Source: Dysidea avara
Taxonomy: Eukaryota; Porifera; Demospongiae; Dictyoceratida; Dysideidae
Length of the DNA stretch: 64,000 nucleotides
Reading direction: 5' to 3'
Assembly (NCBI RefSeq): GCF_963678975.1
Contig: NC_089281.1
Location: 28,509,616 to 28,573,615 of the forward strand
Positions within the stretch are counted from its first letter, which is position 1. Each line of letters begins with the position of its first letter. Positions 10,722-22,787 of the stretch are shown piece after piece. Both the position numbers and the translations under genes were made by a program. Below the pieces are notes generated by a model, which ran no database searches, was not told the origin of the DNA, and saw nothing but the letters and a program-made list of their open reading frames with translations.

Positions 10722-11475
10722 GTGTGTCGTGCGGCCAAAGAAGCCGGCGTGCCACCCGTGAGTATATTAACAGGAAGAAAGAAAACGCAATTTTCACACC
10801 TATGTAGCTCTGTGATCCCTTATCCGATTGGAACCAAATTTGCTAGAGAGGTGTCGGCCAGCAAGGGGAGTCTACATACCAAATTTGAAGAAAATCGCTC
10901 CAGCCATTTCCGAGATACGAGCGAACAAAAGTTCGTTTTAATTTCTTCGTTTTTTTCTTCTTCATTTCGCACACTTCGCAAAATCCGCCATAAAACACGA
11001 ATGCGTGCTCGGATCGGGCTGAAATTTGGCACACTTAAAGGGCTCATTAAGGCGGATCTTTGTACTAACTTTGGTAGGAATCCGATGAAAATTCACGGAG
11101 TTATGACCGATTATTTGCGTACAATTCCCGATTATTTGACCCACAATTCCCGGACATTTTTACACCTATTTAGCCTGTTGCCTGGCAGTCCTTTGTGGGA
11201 GTTGAACTCTGTTTCATGCTCCCACCCCCTGCAGTTTGGCCAGTAGACTGCAGGGCTTTCTTGTTAAGGCCCCTGTCCGGGGGTTTTGCTGTGTGTATGC
11301 TGGCGGTCCATGCGGTGTTTTTGTAGGCCTGTGTAGGCTCTGTAGGTTTAGCTGCTTTTTCTTTTTTCTGCTTTTTAAATTAAATTAGGTTTAACTTCTA
11401 GCTAGAGATCGGGGAGGATGGGAGTGCCATTAGGGCCGGAATAAAAAGAAAAAAAAGAAAAAGAAAAAAAAAATA
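10722..11475 (+). repeat. Unclassified retro-like repeat with A-rich tail
   Basis: The frame 10722-11246 is open for 174 codons, but I do not recognise the product. The text has the look of repeat DNA: the opposite strand and other frames are also open over 10820-11144. A perfect CCCTGCAGT ... ACTGCAGGG hairpin lies at about 11225-11254. A T/C-rich part is followed by an A-rich tail (AATAAAAAGAAAAAAAAG, about 11442-11473). Tail and polarity suggest a non-LTR or SINE-like element on the plus strand. Not called as a gene. Confidence 0.4.
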
Positions 11476-11479
11476 TTTG

Positions 11480-11845
11480 CGTAAAATAAGGTCGAAGGTC
11501 TGTCACGCCTACAGGGTAAACTGCTTTGAGGAATCAGTTGAAAATTGCTATGTAGATGGAGCAACCATCGTAGGAGTGCCTTTTTGTGGTTTGAAAGGAA
11601 TCGGGGGTAAAGACCATGGAGATATGACACAAAACCCGACCTGTGTCAAAATTACGCGATCGATTTTTATGAATAAAAATACTATTAGTTTTCGTGTCTA
11701 TCAGGCAAACCGCTTAGAGCAATGAGCTGAAAATCAGTGTGTAGCTGGAATAATCATCATAGAAAGTCCTTGCAGTAGTACAGAAGAATCGGATTACAAA
11801 CCACTGAGTTATGATTCGAAACGCAACTACGTGTAGCAAATGCGA
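11480..11845 (+). repeat. Unclassified repeat, two diverged tandem halves
   Basis: GAGGAATCAGTTGAAAATTG at about 11528 is echoed by GAGCAATGAGCTGAAAATCA at about 11717. TGTAGATGGAGCAACCATCG is echoed by TGTAGCTGGAATAATCATCA. The segment is therefore an imperfect tandem duplication of about 185-190 bp. It ends directly at the module copy that opens the satellite. Function unknown. Confidence 0.45.
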
Positions 11846-14800
11846 GATCGAGATACTCTAATAGAACAGTCACCCTATAAAGCATTCAGCTGCATTTATA
11901 ATTTATTACATTGCATAGGGAATTCAGCTACAAACAAGTCACCCTGTAGTCAGATCAGCCAGAAGAAGGTACCTAATAGAGAGTTCAGCTACAAAGAAAC
12001 CATCATGTAGAGAGTTCAGCTCAAACAAATTACCCTGTAGAGAGATCAGCTAGAAGAAGTTACCTTGTAGAGAGTTCAGTTACAAAGAATAACCTGTAGA
12101 GAGTTCAGCTAGGAACAAGTCACCCTGTTCAGAGATCAGCTAGGAACAAGTCACCCTGTACAGAGATCAGCTACAAACAAATCACCCTGTAGAAAGATCA
12201 GCTAGAAGAAGTTACCTTGTAGAGAGTTCAGCTACAAACAAATCACCCTGTAGAGAGTTCAGCTAAAAACAAGTCACCCTGTAGAGAGATCAACTAGAAA
12301 CAAGTCACACTGTAGAGAGTTCAGCTAGAAGTTACATTGTAGATAGTATTATTATTATTATTATTATTATAGTTCAGCTACAAAGAAACTACCATGTAGA
12401 GAGTTCAGCTGCAAACAAACACCCTGTAGAGAACTCAGCTACAAACAAATCGCCCTGTAGATAGATCAGCTAGAAGAAGTTACCTTGTAGGGAGTTCAGC
12501 TACAAACAAATCACCCTGTAGAGAGTTCAGCTACAAAGAAATCATCATGTAGAGAGTTCAGCTGCAAACAAATCATCCTGTAGAGAGTTCAGCTATGAAA
12601 ATATCACCCTGTAGAGAGTTCAGCTAGAAGAAGTCACCTATTAGAGAGTTCAGCTACAAAGCAACCACCATGTAGAGAGTTCAGCTGCAAAAATACACCC
12701 TGTAGAGAACTCAGCTACAAACAAATCGCCCTGTAGCAAGATCAGCTAGAAGAAGTTACCTTGTAGAGAGTTCAGCTACAAAGAAACCACCATGTAGAGA
12801 GTTCAGCTGCAAACAAATCACCTGTAGAGAGTTCAGCTAGAAACAAGTCACCCTGTAGAGAGATCATCTAGAAGAAGTCACCATGTAGAGATTTCAGCTA
12901 CAAAGAAACCGCCATGTAGAGAGTTCAGCTGCAAACAAATCAGCCTGTACAGAGTTCAGATACAAACAAATCACAGATCAGCTGGAAACAAGTCACACTG
13001 TAGAGAGATCAGGTAGTATAAGTTACCTTGTAAAGAGTTCAGCTACAAAGAAATCACCATGTAGAGAGTTAAGCTGCAAACAAATCACCCAGTAGAAAGT
13101 TCAGCTATGAACAGATCACCCTGTTGAGAGTTCAGTTAGGAACAAGTAATGTGTATTGTCAATTCTTATATCTGTGTGTGTACCTAAGCTCATGCTTGTA
13201 TGTGTGTACTATAAAGCATTAATAAATAAAATAAATAATCCTGTAGAGAGATCAGCTAGAAGTATCACCTCATAGAAAATTCAGCTACAAACAAATTACC
13301 TGTAGAGAGTTCAGCTGCAAATAAATCACCCATGCAGTAGAGAATTCAGCTACAAACAAATCACCCTGTAGAAAGATCAGCTAGAAGAAGTTACCTCGTA
13401 GGGAGTTCAGCTACAAAGAAACCACCATGTAGAGAGTTCAGCTGCAAACAAATCACCTGTAGAGAGTTCAGCTAGAAACAAGTCACCTGTAGAGAGTTCA
13501 GCTGGAAGAAGTCACATTGTAGAGAGTTCAGCTACCTAGAAACTACCATGTAAAGAGTTCAGCTGCAAACAAATCACCCTGTAGAGAACTCAGCTACGAA
13601 CAAATCGCCCTGTAGAAAGATCAGCTAGAAGAAGTTACTATGTAGGGAGTTCAGCTACGAACAGATCACCCTGTAGAGAGTTCAGCTACAAACAAATTAC
13701 CCTGTAGAGAGCTAAGTTACAAAGAAACCACCATGTAGAGAGTTCAGCTGCAAAAAAATCAATCACTCTGTAGAGAGTTCAGCTAGAAGAAGTCACCTTG
13801 TAGAGAGTTCAGCTGCAAATAAATCACTTTGTAGAGAATTCAGCTACAAACAAATCACCCTGTAGAAAGATCAGCTAGAAGAAGTTACCTTGTAGAGAGT
13901 TCAGCTACAAAGAAACCACCATGTAGAGAGTTCAGCTGCAAATAAATCACCTGTAGAGAGTTCAGCTAGAAACAAGTCACCCTGTAGAGAGATCAGCTAG
14001 AAGAAGTCACATTGTAGACCAGTTTAGCTGCAAAAAAAACACCCTGTAGAGAACTCAGCTACAAACAAATCGCCCTGTAGATAGATCAGCTAGAAGAAGT
14101 TACCTTGTAGAGAGTTCAGTTACAAAGAAACCACCATGTAGAGAGTTCAGCTGCAAACAAATCACCTGTAGAGAGTTCAGCTAGAAACAAGTCACCCTGT
14201 AGAGAGATCAGCTAGAAGAAGTCACATTGTAGAGAGTTCAGCTACAAAGAAACTATTCTGTAAAGAGCTCAGCTGCAAACAAATCGCCCTGTAGATAGAT
14301 CAGCTAGAAGAAGTTACCTTGTAGAGAGTTCAGCTACAAAGAAACCACCATGTAGAGAGTTCAGCTGCAAACAAATCACCTGTAGAGAGTTCAGCTAGAA
14401 ACAAGTCACCCTGTAGAGAGATCAGCTAGAAGAAGTCACATTGTAGAGAGTTCAGCTACAAAGAAACTACCATGTAGAGAGTTCAGCTGCAAAAAAACAC
14501 CCTGTAGAGAACTCAGCTACAAACAAATCGCCCTGTAGATAGATCAGCTAGAAGAAGTTACCTTGTAGGGAGTTCAACTACAAACAAATCACCCTGTGGA
14601 GAGTTCAGCTGCAAACAAATCATCCTGTAGAGAGTTCATGCAGCTATGAAAAGATCACCCTGTAGAGAGTTCAGCTAGAAGAAGTCACCTTTTAGAGAGT
14701 TCAGCTACAAAGCAACCACCATGTAGAGAGTTCAGCTGCAAAAAAAATCAATCACTCTGTAGAGAGTTCAGCTAGAAGAAGTCACCTTGTAGAGAGTTCA

Positions 14801-15605
14801 GCTGCAAATAAATCACCCTGTAGAGAATTCAGCTACAAACAAATCACCCTGTAGAAAGATCAGCTAGAAGAAGTTACCTTGTAGAGAGTTCAGCTACAAA
14901 GAAACCACCATGTAGAGAGTTCAGCTGCAAACAAATCACCTGTAGAGAGTTCAGCTAGAAACAAGTCACCCTGTTGAGGGATCATCTAGAAGAAGTCACC
15001 ATGTAGAGAGTTCAGCTACAAAGAAACCGCCATGTAGATAGTTCAGCTGCAAACAAATCGCCTGTACAAAGTTCAGATACAAACAAATCACAGATCAGCT
15101 GGAAACAAGTCATCCTGTAGAGAGTTCATGCAGCTATGGAAAGATCACACTGTAGAGAGTTCAGCTGCAAACAAATCATCCTGTAGAGAGTTCATGCAGC
15201 TATGGAAAGATCACACTGTAGAGAGTTCAGCTAGAAGAAGTCACCTTTTAGAGAGTTCAGCTACAAAGCAACCACCATGTAGAGAGTTCAGCTGCAAACA
15301 CATCACCCTGTAGAGAATTCAGCTACAAACAAATCATCCTGTAGAGAGACCAGCTAGAAACAAGTCACCCTGTAGACAGATCAGCTAGAAGAAGTTACGT
15401 TGTAGAGAATTCAGCTGCAAACAAGTCACCCAGTAGAGAATTCAACTACAAACAGATAACCCTGCAGAGAGTTCAGCTAGAGTCAAGTCACCCTGTAGAG
15501 AGAATCCTGGAAAGAGTTCATCTACAGATCACCCTGTAGAGATTTCAGCTACATTTCAAGTCACCCAGTAGAGAGATCAGCTGCAAATTATCCTGTGGAG
15601 ATTAA
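11845..15605. repeat. 3.7 kb satellite of about 31-bp units
   Basis: About 120 units of the form TGTAGAGAGTTCAGCTACAA + ACAAATCACCC (30-31 bp). Unit types differ in the stretch after AGCT: TACAAAGAAACCACCA, TGCAAACAAATCAC, TAGAAACAAGTCACCC, TAGAAGAAGTTACCT. The same order of types recurs about every 250 bp, giving higher-order repeats (for example 13895-14140, 14125-14330, 14330-14560). Each unit holds TGTAG ... CTACA, a potential short stem. Interruptions are an (ATT)n run at about 12349-12371 and a LINE-like tail insertion at 13149-13238. There is no unique spacer sequence and no coding potential; the frames at 15128-15313 are satellite. Confidence 0.95.
13149..13238 (+). mobile_element. 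LINE/SINE 3' tail inserted in the satellite
   Basis: About 90 bp of non-satellite sequence (GTGTATTGTCAATTC ... GTGTGTACTATAAAGC) ending in ATTAATAAATAAAATAAATAA, between two satellite units. The AATAAA-type tail resembles those at 6600-6634 and 52752-52768. Likely a severely 5'-truncated non-LTR insertion. Confidence 0.55.
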
Positions 15606-15776
15606 TTGACATGTAATAAATATATGCTCTCTTTTTATATTATGAACTCTTGATATATGTATTATATATATAATTTGTACATTTACTGATAAAATCAGAA
15701 TGAGTTAAAGTGTTTATAAAATCTACTTCATCTTTTTCTTTTTCTTGTGGTAAAGAAAAATATATAGGTTAAAAAG

Positions 15777-15807
15777 CCCCAAAGCTGGCCATAGGCCAGC
15801 TTTGGGG
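15777..15807 (-). other. Perfect hairpin in the LINE 3' UTR
   Basis: CCCCAAAGCTGGCC, ATA, GGCCAGCTTTGGGG: a perfect 14-bp stem with a 3-base loop, just before the A-rich tail. In non-LTR elements a 3' hairpin of this kind can be recognised by the element's own RT; that role here is inference. Confidence 0.7.
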
Positions 15808-15832
15808 TATACAAATACAAAAAGAAGTGAAA

Positions 15833-16161
15833 TCTAATCAAAAACAGCCAAGCTGTAAAAAAAGGAGTGCGGCCCTTGAAAAGGCTATGGTGAAAAAAGA
15901 TGTGAAATCCAAGGTGGCGGCCAAGAAATGGCTGTGATGGTAGGTTAATGGTAAAAATTTTAATAATGACAGTTCAGGTGAATTTTGTGCCAATTGACCA
16001 AGCGGCACCAAATTCACCTGAATTGTCGTTATTAAAATATTTACCATTAACCTACCATCACAGCCATTTCTTGGCCGCCACCTTGGATTTCACATCTTTT
16101 TTCACCATAGCCTTTTCAAGGGCCGCACTCCTTTTTTACAGCTTGGCTGTTTTTGATTAGA
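15833..16161. mobile_element. Foldback MITE inserted in LINE
   Basis: TCTAATCAAAAACAGCCAAG at 15833 is the reverse complement of CTTGGCTGTTTTTGATTAGA ending at 16161. The arms match almost perfectly over about 160 bp, with an imperfect centre at about 15985-16010. The minus- and plus-strand frames 15838-16047 and 15948-16160 are the same sequence read from each arm and are not genes. The target duplication is not clear. Confidence 0.85.
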
Positions 16162-16724
16162 TAATTATTACATTGACATAAATCTATAGTCATAAAAGTA
16201 ATTATCTATAGCTGATTTAAAATTATTTAATAAAGAATTTCCTACAATATCACTCGTAAGATTGTTCCAATCATTAATTACTCTAGTACCAAAATAGTTG
16301 ACCCGACATGAAAGGTGGGCAGGGGGCTTAAGTAATTTATATGCGTGACCTCTAGTTTGTCTATTGTGGGAGAAAGTAAAAAGTTGGAGTGATCCAGATT
16401 GAAGTAATCGTTCAACATCTTGAAAAGAAATATTAAGTCACCACGTCTGTGCCTGTACAAAAGAGATGGTAAATTCATTGATATCAGTCGATCTATGTAA
16501 GACTTGTCTCTTAAAGATGGTACTAGTTTTGTAGCACGCCGTTGCACACCCTCAAGTTTACGTTGATCTAATACATAATGGGGTCCCCAAATTACATTTC
16601 CGTATTCTAATATTGGTCGAACTATTGATTTGTACAACCGTGATAGTACAAATTCATTCAAATCGATAAAGCTTCTTTTCAAGCCAATACCCTGTTCGCT
16701 TTCATAGCTACTTCAGAAGCGTGA

Positions 16725-17205
16725 AATATCGATACGATATACGATTATCGATACGATATACGATTATCGTATATCGATACGATAATGGGGTAAATATCGA
16801 AATTTTGATTCGATTTTTGATAATTTCTAATTGTGTGGGTGGTGTAATTGCGTGGGCGGCCGATATTTATAAATATGCTTGAAATACAATTCACACACTA
16901 AAACAATTGCATATAGAACTAATAATCATAGATATTAGAATATCTATGTAATAATAGACAAGCTTTTAAAGTAGCTAGATAGTACAGAACCAACCTTCAT
17001 TTCTAGCTTGATTGCGCAATCACACACTAAATGCTGTAGATTTAATTCTTCGATATTTCGATAATTATCTACCTTTTCGATAAATATCGAAATCTGCTAA
17101 AGCAGTATCGAAAATCGATGCGATAACGATATCGACAAAATTATCGCGATATCAATGTATTTTCGATATCTATATATTTTCGATATATCGCACATCACTA
17201 ATATA
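16725..17205. repeat. TATCGA-rich element (about 480 bp)
   Basis: Rich in ATATCGATACGATA and its complement at both ends, with a plainer middle (about 16830-17040). The right end GATATATCGCACATCACTA matches the TAGTGRTGTGCGATAT terminus seen at 10558. The left terminus is decayed, so the element limits are approximate. Likely a hAT-type non-autonomous element. Confidence 0.5.
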
Positions 17206-18369
17206 TATGCTTTATTACCTGTGTTTGTTGTTTGACCAATGGCAAACTAGCTTGACATTTCTGCTTACAAAGATTGGAGTACAGAATATATTGGAGTCCC
17301 ATCCCCTTGTTACAAATTAAATGGACATTGAAATGTGCAAGTGTCTTAATACTCTTAAATACAACATGCATTCTGCATATATAGTATCTGATAAAAAGGA
17401 GATGATATAATATATTAATTTTTGTCTTTGCCCTTTACACTCATAGACTATATATTGTTTGCATCAATTTAACATAATTACATAGCTATGTTTTCACACT
17501 TAATTCTATTCTATGACCCATGCATACATGCATGCAGCTGTGCCTGACTGCTATATTTGAGTCTATCTCTTAGCGTAAATATAGATTACCGACTATAGTG
17601 TAACAATGTTAATACAATATCTCGCCTTCCACCAGGAAGTCATTACAGCTGTTTTGTCATTTAGCATTATCGTGCACGTGTGTGTTGGTAGTGTGTTGGT
17701 AAGAAATTCCTTGTGTTAAGCATGTAATGAGGAGTATATATGCACATATAGGCCAAAGTCAGCAATCTTCCTATAACAATTGTTGCTAGGCAATAAAATT
17801 ACCTGTTTAAGACTTTCATGGTTGCTATAAGCAACCCATTACCATTGCTTTGGTGTCATAATCATTTAAAGTTACAGCAAGATTTGTCTAGCATGCAATG
17901 TTCATGCACTATAGGCATGTAAGCCATGTATATAATACTATGGTACTATATTTATTGTCAAGTCAGACGTGACTCTCTATATATATAAATATACTTGGCG
18001 CAATGACTATACTATTAGAATAATCAACTACATATCAAAGGATCAATGTTTGTGACAAAGCAAAACCTATATACTGATCTATTGACTGTAGTCTATCTAT
18101 CATATATCAGTGCTGCTATTGGGGATTTTGTACAGGACAGCAAGGTTGCTCCAGGAATTTTGGTGACTGGTTTCCAAACTTTTGCTGTATGTACATTTAA
18201 TCTAGGAGGTACGCTGGCAATTACTGAAACTGGTAACAATATTCACCAAAAAAAAATTTTTTTTAATTGACAGTTTAAAAGTATATTATTAAATTGACAG
18301 TTTAAAAGTATATTATTATCAATATAGGCTGCATGCTTAATTGTGCTTGCTACTGTTGGCACAGTATCA
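17206..18369. other. No clear gene; one weak open frame
   Basis: The plus frame at 18046-18270 (74 codons) has a hydrophobic run (YLSYISAAIGDFV ... GILVTGFQTFAVCTF), but there is no splice or homology support. It runs into an A-run. I do not call it. Otherwise AT-rich sequence with short ATGC runs. Confidence 0.4.
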
Positions 18370-18705
18370 GGTACAAGCTAAAGGGAAAAGGGACGATATT
18401 TGAAGCATATGGATGCTATTCTGGGGGCCTGGGGCATGCCCCCAGGAAAATTTTCAGATTTTAAGACTCTGATACAAGATTTTGGACTATTTTTAAATGT
18501 GTTAGCACAGGTTAAAGTAAGTAGCTAGCTAGCTATTTACAAGGAATACAAAGAATGTGACTGTTTTATTAGGGTGGTTGACTGCTCTATTAGAGTATTT
18601 CGATCTGAACTTTGTGCAAATCAACGTAAAATATAATTTTGATTACTTGAATAGACTTAACCAGTTTCTGGAAACCTCAGAAATCCTCTAGATCCGCCCG
18701 TGGTA
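18370..18705. mobile_element. Degenerate CAGGGGCGGATCC-family copy
   Basis: Contains GGGGCATGCCCCCAGGAAAATTT, a common inner part of such elements, then the module dimer (18557-18607), and ends TCTAGATCCGCCCGTGG, close to the family's right end. The left end is not recognisable. Confidence 0.5.
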
Positions 18706-19548
18706 ACACAATAAATTTCTGTGCATCTTTGAAAATACATTTACCATGCAGGCATATCAGTATAAGCTACAGCTGTAGGACCCAAATATATAGTTATATA
18801 CAATGCTTTTACTGAAGCACTGCCTTCAAACAGAACGGGTAGAAGGGATTAAGAAACTTTTAAATGTACTCATATAGGAATATGACTTCAAACATTTAAT
18901 GTATTATCGAGTCTGTTGAAAATAGAAATATACCCTATTAGAACAGTCAACCACTATAGCTGCAAGGATATACGTAACTTGAACATAAGTGCATGTCTGA
19001 CAATCCATATATATTTGCATCTATCTATCCAATGATGCATTTATAAAAATGACTTTCGACTGCATTATTATAGTTTTTTTCCTGAGCATACCAGCAGGGC
19101 TGACTGCTCAGTACAAATAAATAAATAGATAAATAAAAAGTGAAAAACCTTCTGGATTAACCACAGTATGACAAGGTCAAAAATAATAATATTAGCTATA
19201 CATCTATTTACTTATTATGCCATGCAGTATAGTAAAAAAATCCATGTACATGTATATATATATATAATGATATCATAGAGTAATCAAGATTTGGACAGTT
19301 TTAATGATTTAGTTCATATTATATAGAACAAAGACCTACTAGCTGACGTACTATCTATCTGTACTTCACAACCTGCACACGTTCATGAAAGCATGCACAT
19401 TGACAGACAGACAAACAGTCTTGTAGATCAATCTACAATTAATGAGTCTTTATTGTACTGACTACTCTATATTAGAGTATTTTGAATTTGTATATTATAT
19501 GCAAAAAGTTTTCAGTATATATTATATATATAGCTATACATAATATAT

Positions 19549-19579
<31 letters not shown>

Positions 19580-19842
19580 GCTATAGGACACCATAGTTAT
19601 TTGATAAATCCCAAGCCATATCACCCCTGGCCTAGATTTGCCAATGCACACATTTTTCCATTAGGAAAGCTGTCACAACAAAGAACTCTCTATACAATAC
19701 TTCAGTGGTACTCATTGAAAGTTTTCTAAGTTGTTTTCTTGCTTCATTCATTACCTAACATGTGCATACACTTTTAAACAATACAGTATAATTATGCATG
19801 CAAAGACAGCTCTTGCTGTTCTTATCTTGTTTGGCTTTCCAT
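18706..19842. other. Gene-poor; module fragments and a LINE tail
   Basis: Module fragments lie at 18930-18955 and 19456-19490. About 19075-19140 (CCTGAGCATACCAGCAGGGC then AAATAAATAAATAG) looks like a truncated LINE 3' end. An (AT)n run lies at 19540-19580. No gene is visible. Confidence 0.45.
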
Positions 19843-19850
19843 GTGACTGG

Positions 19851-20433
19851 CAGAGTTGGGGTAGTTACTTCAGAAAAGTAACTAGTTACTAGTTACACTT
19901 TGCTTTTATCCCATGTAACTTAGTTACAGTTACAGTTACTTTTCAAAAGGTAACTAAGTACTGTAGTTACTAGTTACTTTCGTAGTATAAATTATGACTT
20001 GTTTTTAGCTTTTGTAACATGAATTTTGCTAAGATATGCATCATTAGGGATGCAATGCATATGTGCACTTAAAATAACAATTCTGTGGCTATTTTAGGTC
20101 AGTTTTAATTATTGCTACATCTCACAACATCTGTTACTCAAGCTGAATCATAGAGAACAGTACACAGAATGTGTCTACTTAATGTGGCTGTAGCATATAT
20201 GGCACAAAAATTGAAGTGCTCTTTACTTTTAAAGCATCATTAGTTATAGTTCCAATGTAACTATTGTGATTAGTTACTATTGCAACTTAGTTACTTTTCA
20301 GACAATTACTCCTAGTTACAAATTACTAGTTACAAAGCAAGTAACTAGTTATATTACTAGTTACTTTAAAAGTAACTTTTTTTGTAATTATGTAACTTAA
20401 TTACAAAAGTAACTATAGTTATCCCCAACTCTG
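19851..20433. mobile_element. hAT-type MITE (583 bp)
   Basis: Starts CAGAGTTGGGGTAGTTACTT and ends ATAGTTATCCCCAACTCTG. Subterminal regions are packed with GTAACTAGTTAC-type repeats, a usual feature of hAT subterminal transposase-binding arrays. The flanks GTGACTGG (19843-19850) and GCAACTGG (20434-20441) agree at 6 of 8 bases, consistent with an aged 8-bp duplication. No ORF. Confidence 0.85.
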
Positions 20434-20441
20434 GCAACTGG

Positions 20442-22500
20442 TTTCAGCATATAGTCTATACTGACAAGTCTCATGCATGCATGCATGCAGCATTTCCATG
20501 CACCTTCCTTTTCACTCAAAAGAATAGGACACTTCAAGCATGAAGCCGGTAAGAAACTACTTTTTAATCTTGTACGAATTCTATCTAGTTGCATCTCATA
20601 TTACTATCACTGCTATTGACACCAGCTATCATCCTATATCCTGCTGCTTTGAAGGTCCCTTGATGCTCAATAATGCTATCACTGCCTAACGTTGGTCATT
20701 CATGCCATATATAGGGGTTAAAAAAAGGATCATGATGCTATAATAATTTATTTACATGACATCACTCACATTGCTGTTGTTAGCTACAGTTTTCAGTGAT
20801 TGATCCATGTGGGGAGGTCACAATGAGCAAACAGTTGCAAACTTGGTACAAGATACAGGAATCAGGGTTTGCAAGCCTAGAATCTGCTATTGCATTCAAT
20901 TGTACATTTGCAAAGTTTTACACACATTTATTATAACATTATAGCTACTGTTATAATAAATAGTATATAAATATAAACTCCACAATCAACAGCAATTATA
21001 CAGCAGCAAGAAGATGCTTGTGATTATGACTCGTATATATAGCTATGCAAAACACATTGTTTAGTCTATAATCCATCAGCAGACTGTCAGTGTGTTAGCT
21101 TCAGCCAAACATTAGCCAATCACAATGCTTTAATTCACTCATGCTTTAATCTCTTTCTATATATAGTCACCTGCAGAACAAAAGAGGTTGTATAGCAGTA
21201 CATATAGTATATATGCATGCATGCATGCAAGTAAGTTTAAGGAAGTATGACATGTACATATAGCAGTGCAATATATTAACCATTTTTAATGACTGCTCTA
21301 TTAGAGTGTTTGATGGGTATTGAAAATTTCTTACCACACACTAGTACAAAAAAGTTGTGAATTTCACTGCAGCAGTATACTTATACTATTTTTAATTGAA
21401 GATGATCTCACTGCATTGGCATTCTGTCAAATGGTCAGTAAGCAACAGAAAGATGCTTGTTAACCATACATGTATTACTGGAACACATTAACTACATGCT
21501 AAATAAATTGGCAACTACACTATACCTGAATTGGTTGTGGGGATATATAACTCGGTTCAGTTACATCAATATATAACTACACCACCCGTTATGGTCTATA
21601 GCTATATACAAAATGAAATTTATATAAAACAGAATCTATATTAATAACAGAAAGCTGAAGCTGGAACATGACCCTTAAAGGGTTGACCAGAACTCAAGAA
21701 CCAGAGTAGAGTAGCGGAAACCAAAGACAAACGGTATATACCAATACACTGTCATTGTACACTATGCATGTAGCTATATTCCATGCAGAATGTTCACGTA
21801 TACAGCTGTAATGCATGTTTGCCATTGGTACATGTATGTCATGTAGAGTGCTGGTCGTGCTGGTCAATCAGTACAAAACTCTCTAACAGAGCAATCATGA
21901 TCACTGCAGCATGCCACTTTGGTTACTTTTTGCATTCAAGATATGTTACTGCCTCGATTACTGCACTCACAGGACCAAATTCGTCAAAATTAATATTGAA
22001 TCGACCTCATCAAAAAAAAATTTGCAGCCCTTTAATTAATCATACCGCCCTCAGAAATATTCATCGCCCTATGGAAATTAATCAATGTGCAGTTTTAATT
22101 TATTTATACCGCCCTCATAAATATTCCATCATCCATCAAAAATTAATTGTGCAACTCATTATAATTTCAACACCTGGCTTCACCCACACAAAAAATTACA
22201 CTGTATCTACCAAAATATACTGTACTATTTTGACACTAATACTACACCATAGTTAGGGTCGGGTTCAGCTTTGGTTCCTTGTTCTTTAATAATATAGTAC
22301 ACCCTTGTGGTTTGCTACTATAGTTGCATTTATAATGTAGAAAACAAACAAAATCAGTAGCTGGTAGCGGTGGCTCAGTAGTAGGCCCCGTGACTCAAGT
22401 ACGGAAGGTCTGGGGTAGGGGATCTGCTTTAACCAAACTTTTTTTTGTTTTAAAGTACCTTTTAAGCTTTTTGGTCTTAGTTTTTTTAAAATTTAGTTCA
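20442..22500. other. Gene-poor stretch
   Basis: A module fragment lies at 21290-21312. The open frame 21783-22256 shows no protein-like pattern. At about 22366-22440 the string GCGGTGGCTCAGTAGTAGG is A-box-like, but no B box follows. I see no supportable gene. Confidence 0.4.
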
Positions 22501-22538
22501 CCGGTGGCAATAACCATTCGGGTACCGGTGTACATACC

Positions 22539-22787
22539 ATAATTTTTGGTTCGTTGTCAGAAATAAACTTCGCGCATACTCACCAGCAACGTTGCACGTG
22601 ATTCAAATATGCCCTAAACATCGTAGGAGACGCTTCTAATCGAAGGTCGAGTGGTTAACTATCATAAATCAATTGAATATGGCAGCGGAATCTCTAACTG
22701 GAGCAGTTATCAGCCTAAATATTCACGAGAAGATTTGAATATGCACGTGAGCGAGATTTTGATTTGACAACGAACCGGAAAATTACG
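22539..22787. mobile_element. Small MITE with TTCGTTGTC ends
   Basis: CATAATTTTTGGTTCGTTGT at 22539 mirrors ACAACGAACCGGAAAATTACG ending at 22787, an imperfect inverted repeat of about 22 bp. Length about 249 bp, non-coding. No target duplication is evident. Its right end touches the 71-bp direct repeat. Confidence 0.55.

Larger units (their letters stand above)
15720..16740 (-). mobile_element. Antisense LINE remnant (3' half), split by a foldback
   Basis: The minus-strand frame 16682-16278 reads LSRLYKSIVRPILEYGNVIW, GPHYVLDQRKLEGVQRRATK, LPSLLYRHRRGDLIFLFKML. This is the classic C-terminal region of non-LTR reverse transcriptases (L2/CR1/Jockey group). After the frame, the 3' part is interrupted by the foldback at 15833-16161. 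It resumes at 15832 and includes a 14-bp hairpin (15777-15807) and an AAAAAG-type tail near 15737-15760 (seen as CTTTTTCTTTTTCTT on this strand). The N-terminal RT is absent, so the copy is 5'-truncated. Confidence 0.8.

Noticed and set aside
10722-11246. 174-codon open frame as a host gene
   Set aside because: Several other frames over the same DNA are also open, the tail is A-rich like a retroelement, and no domain is recognised.
11860-15605. CRISPR-like array of short direct repeats
   Set aside because: Units are contiguous, without unique spacers of even length, and the setting is eukaryotic. It is a satellite.
18046-18270. Small membrane protein
   Set aside because: Only a hydrophobic stretch supports it. 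There is no homology or splice context, and it runs into an A-run.
22366-22440. tRNA gene or tRNA-derived SINE (A-box-like GGTGGCTCAGTAGTAGG)
   Set aside because: No B box (GGTTCGAATCC type) at the right distance and no cloverleaf pairing seen.
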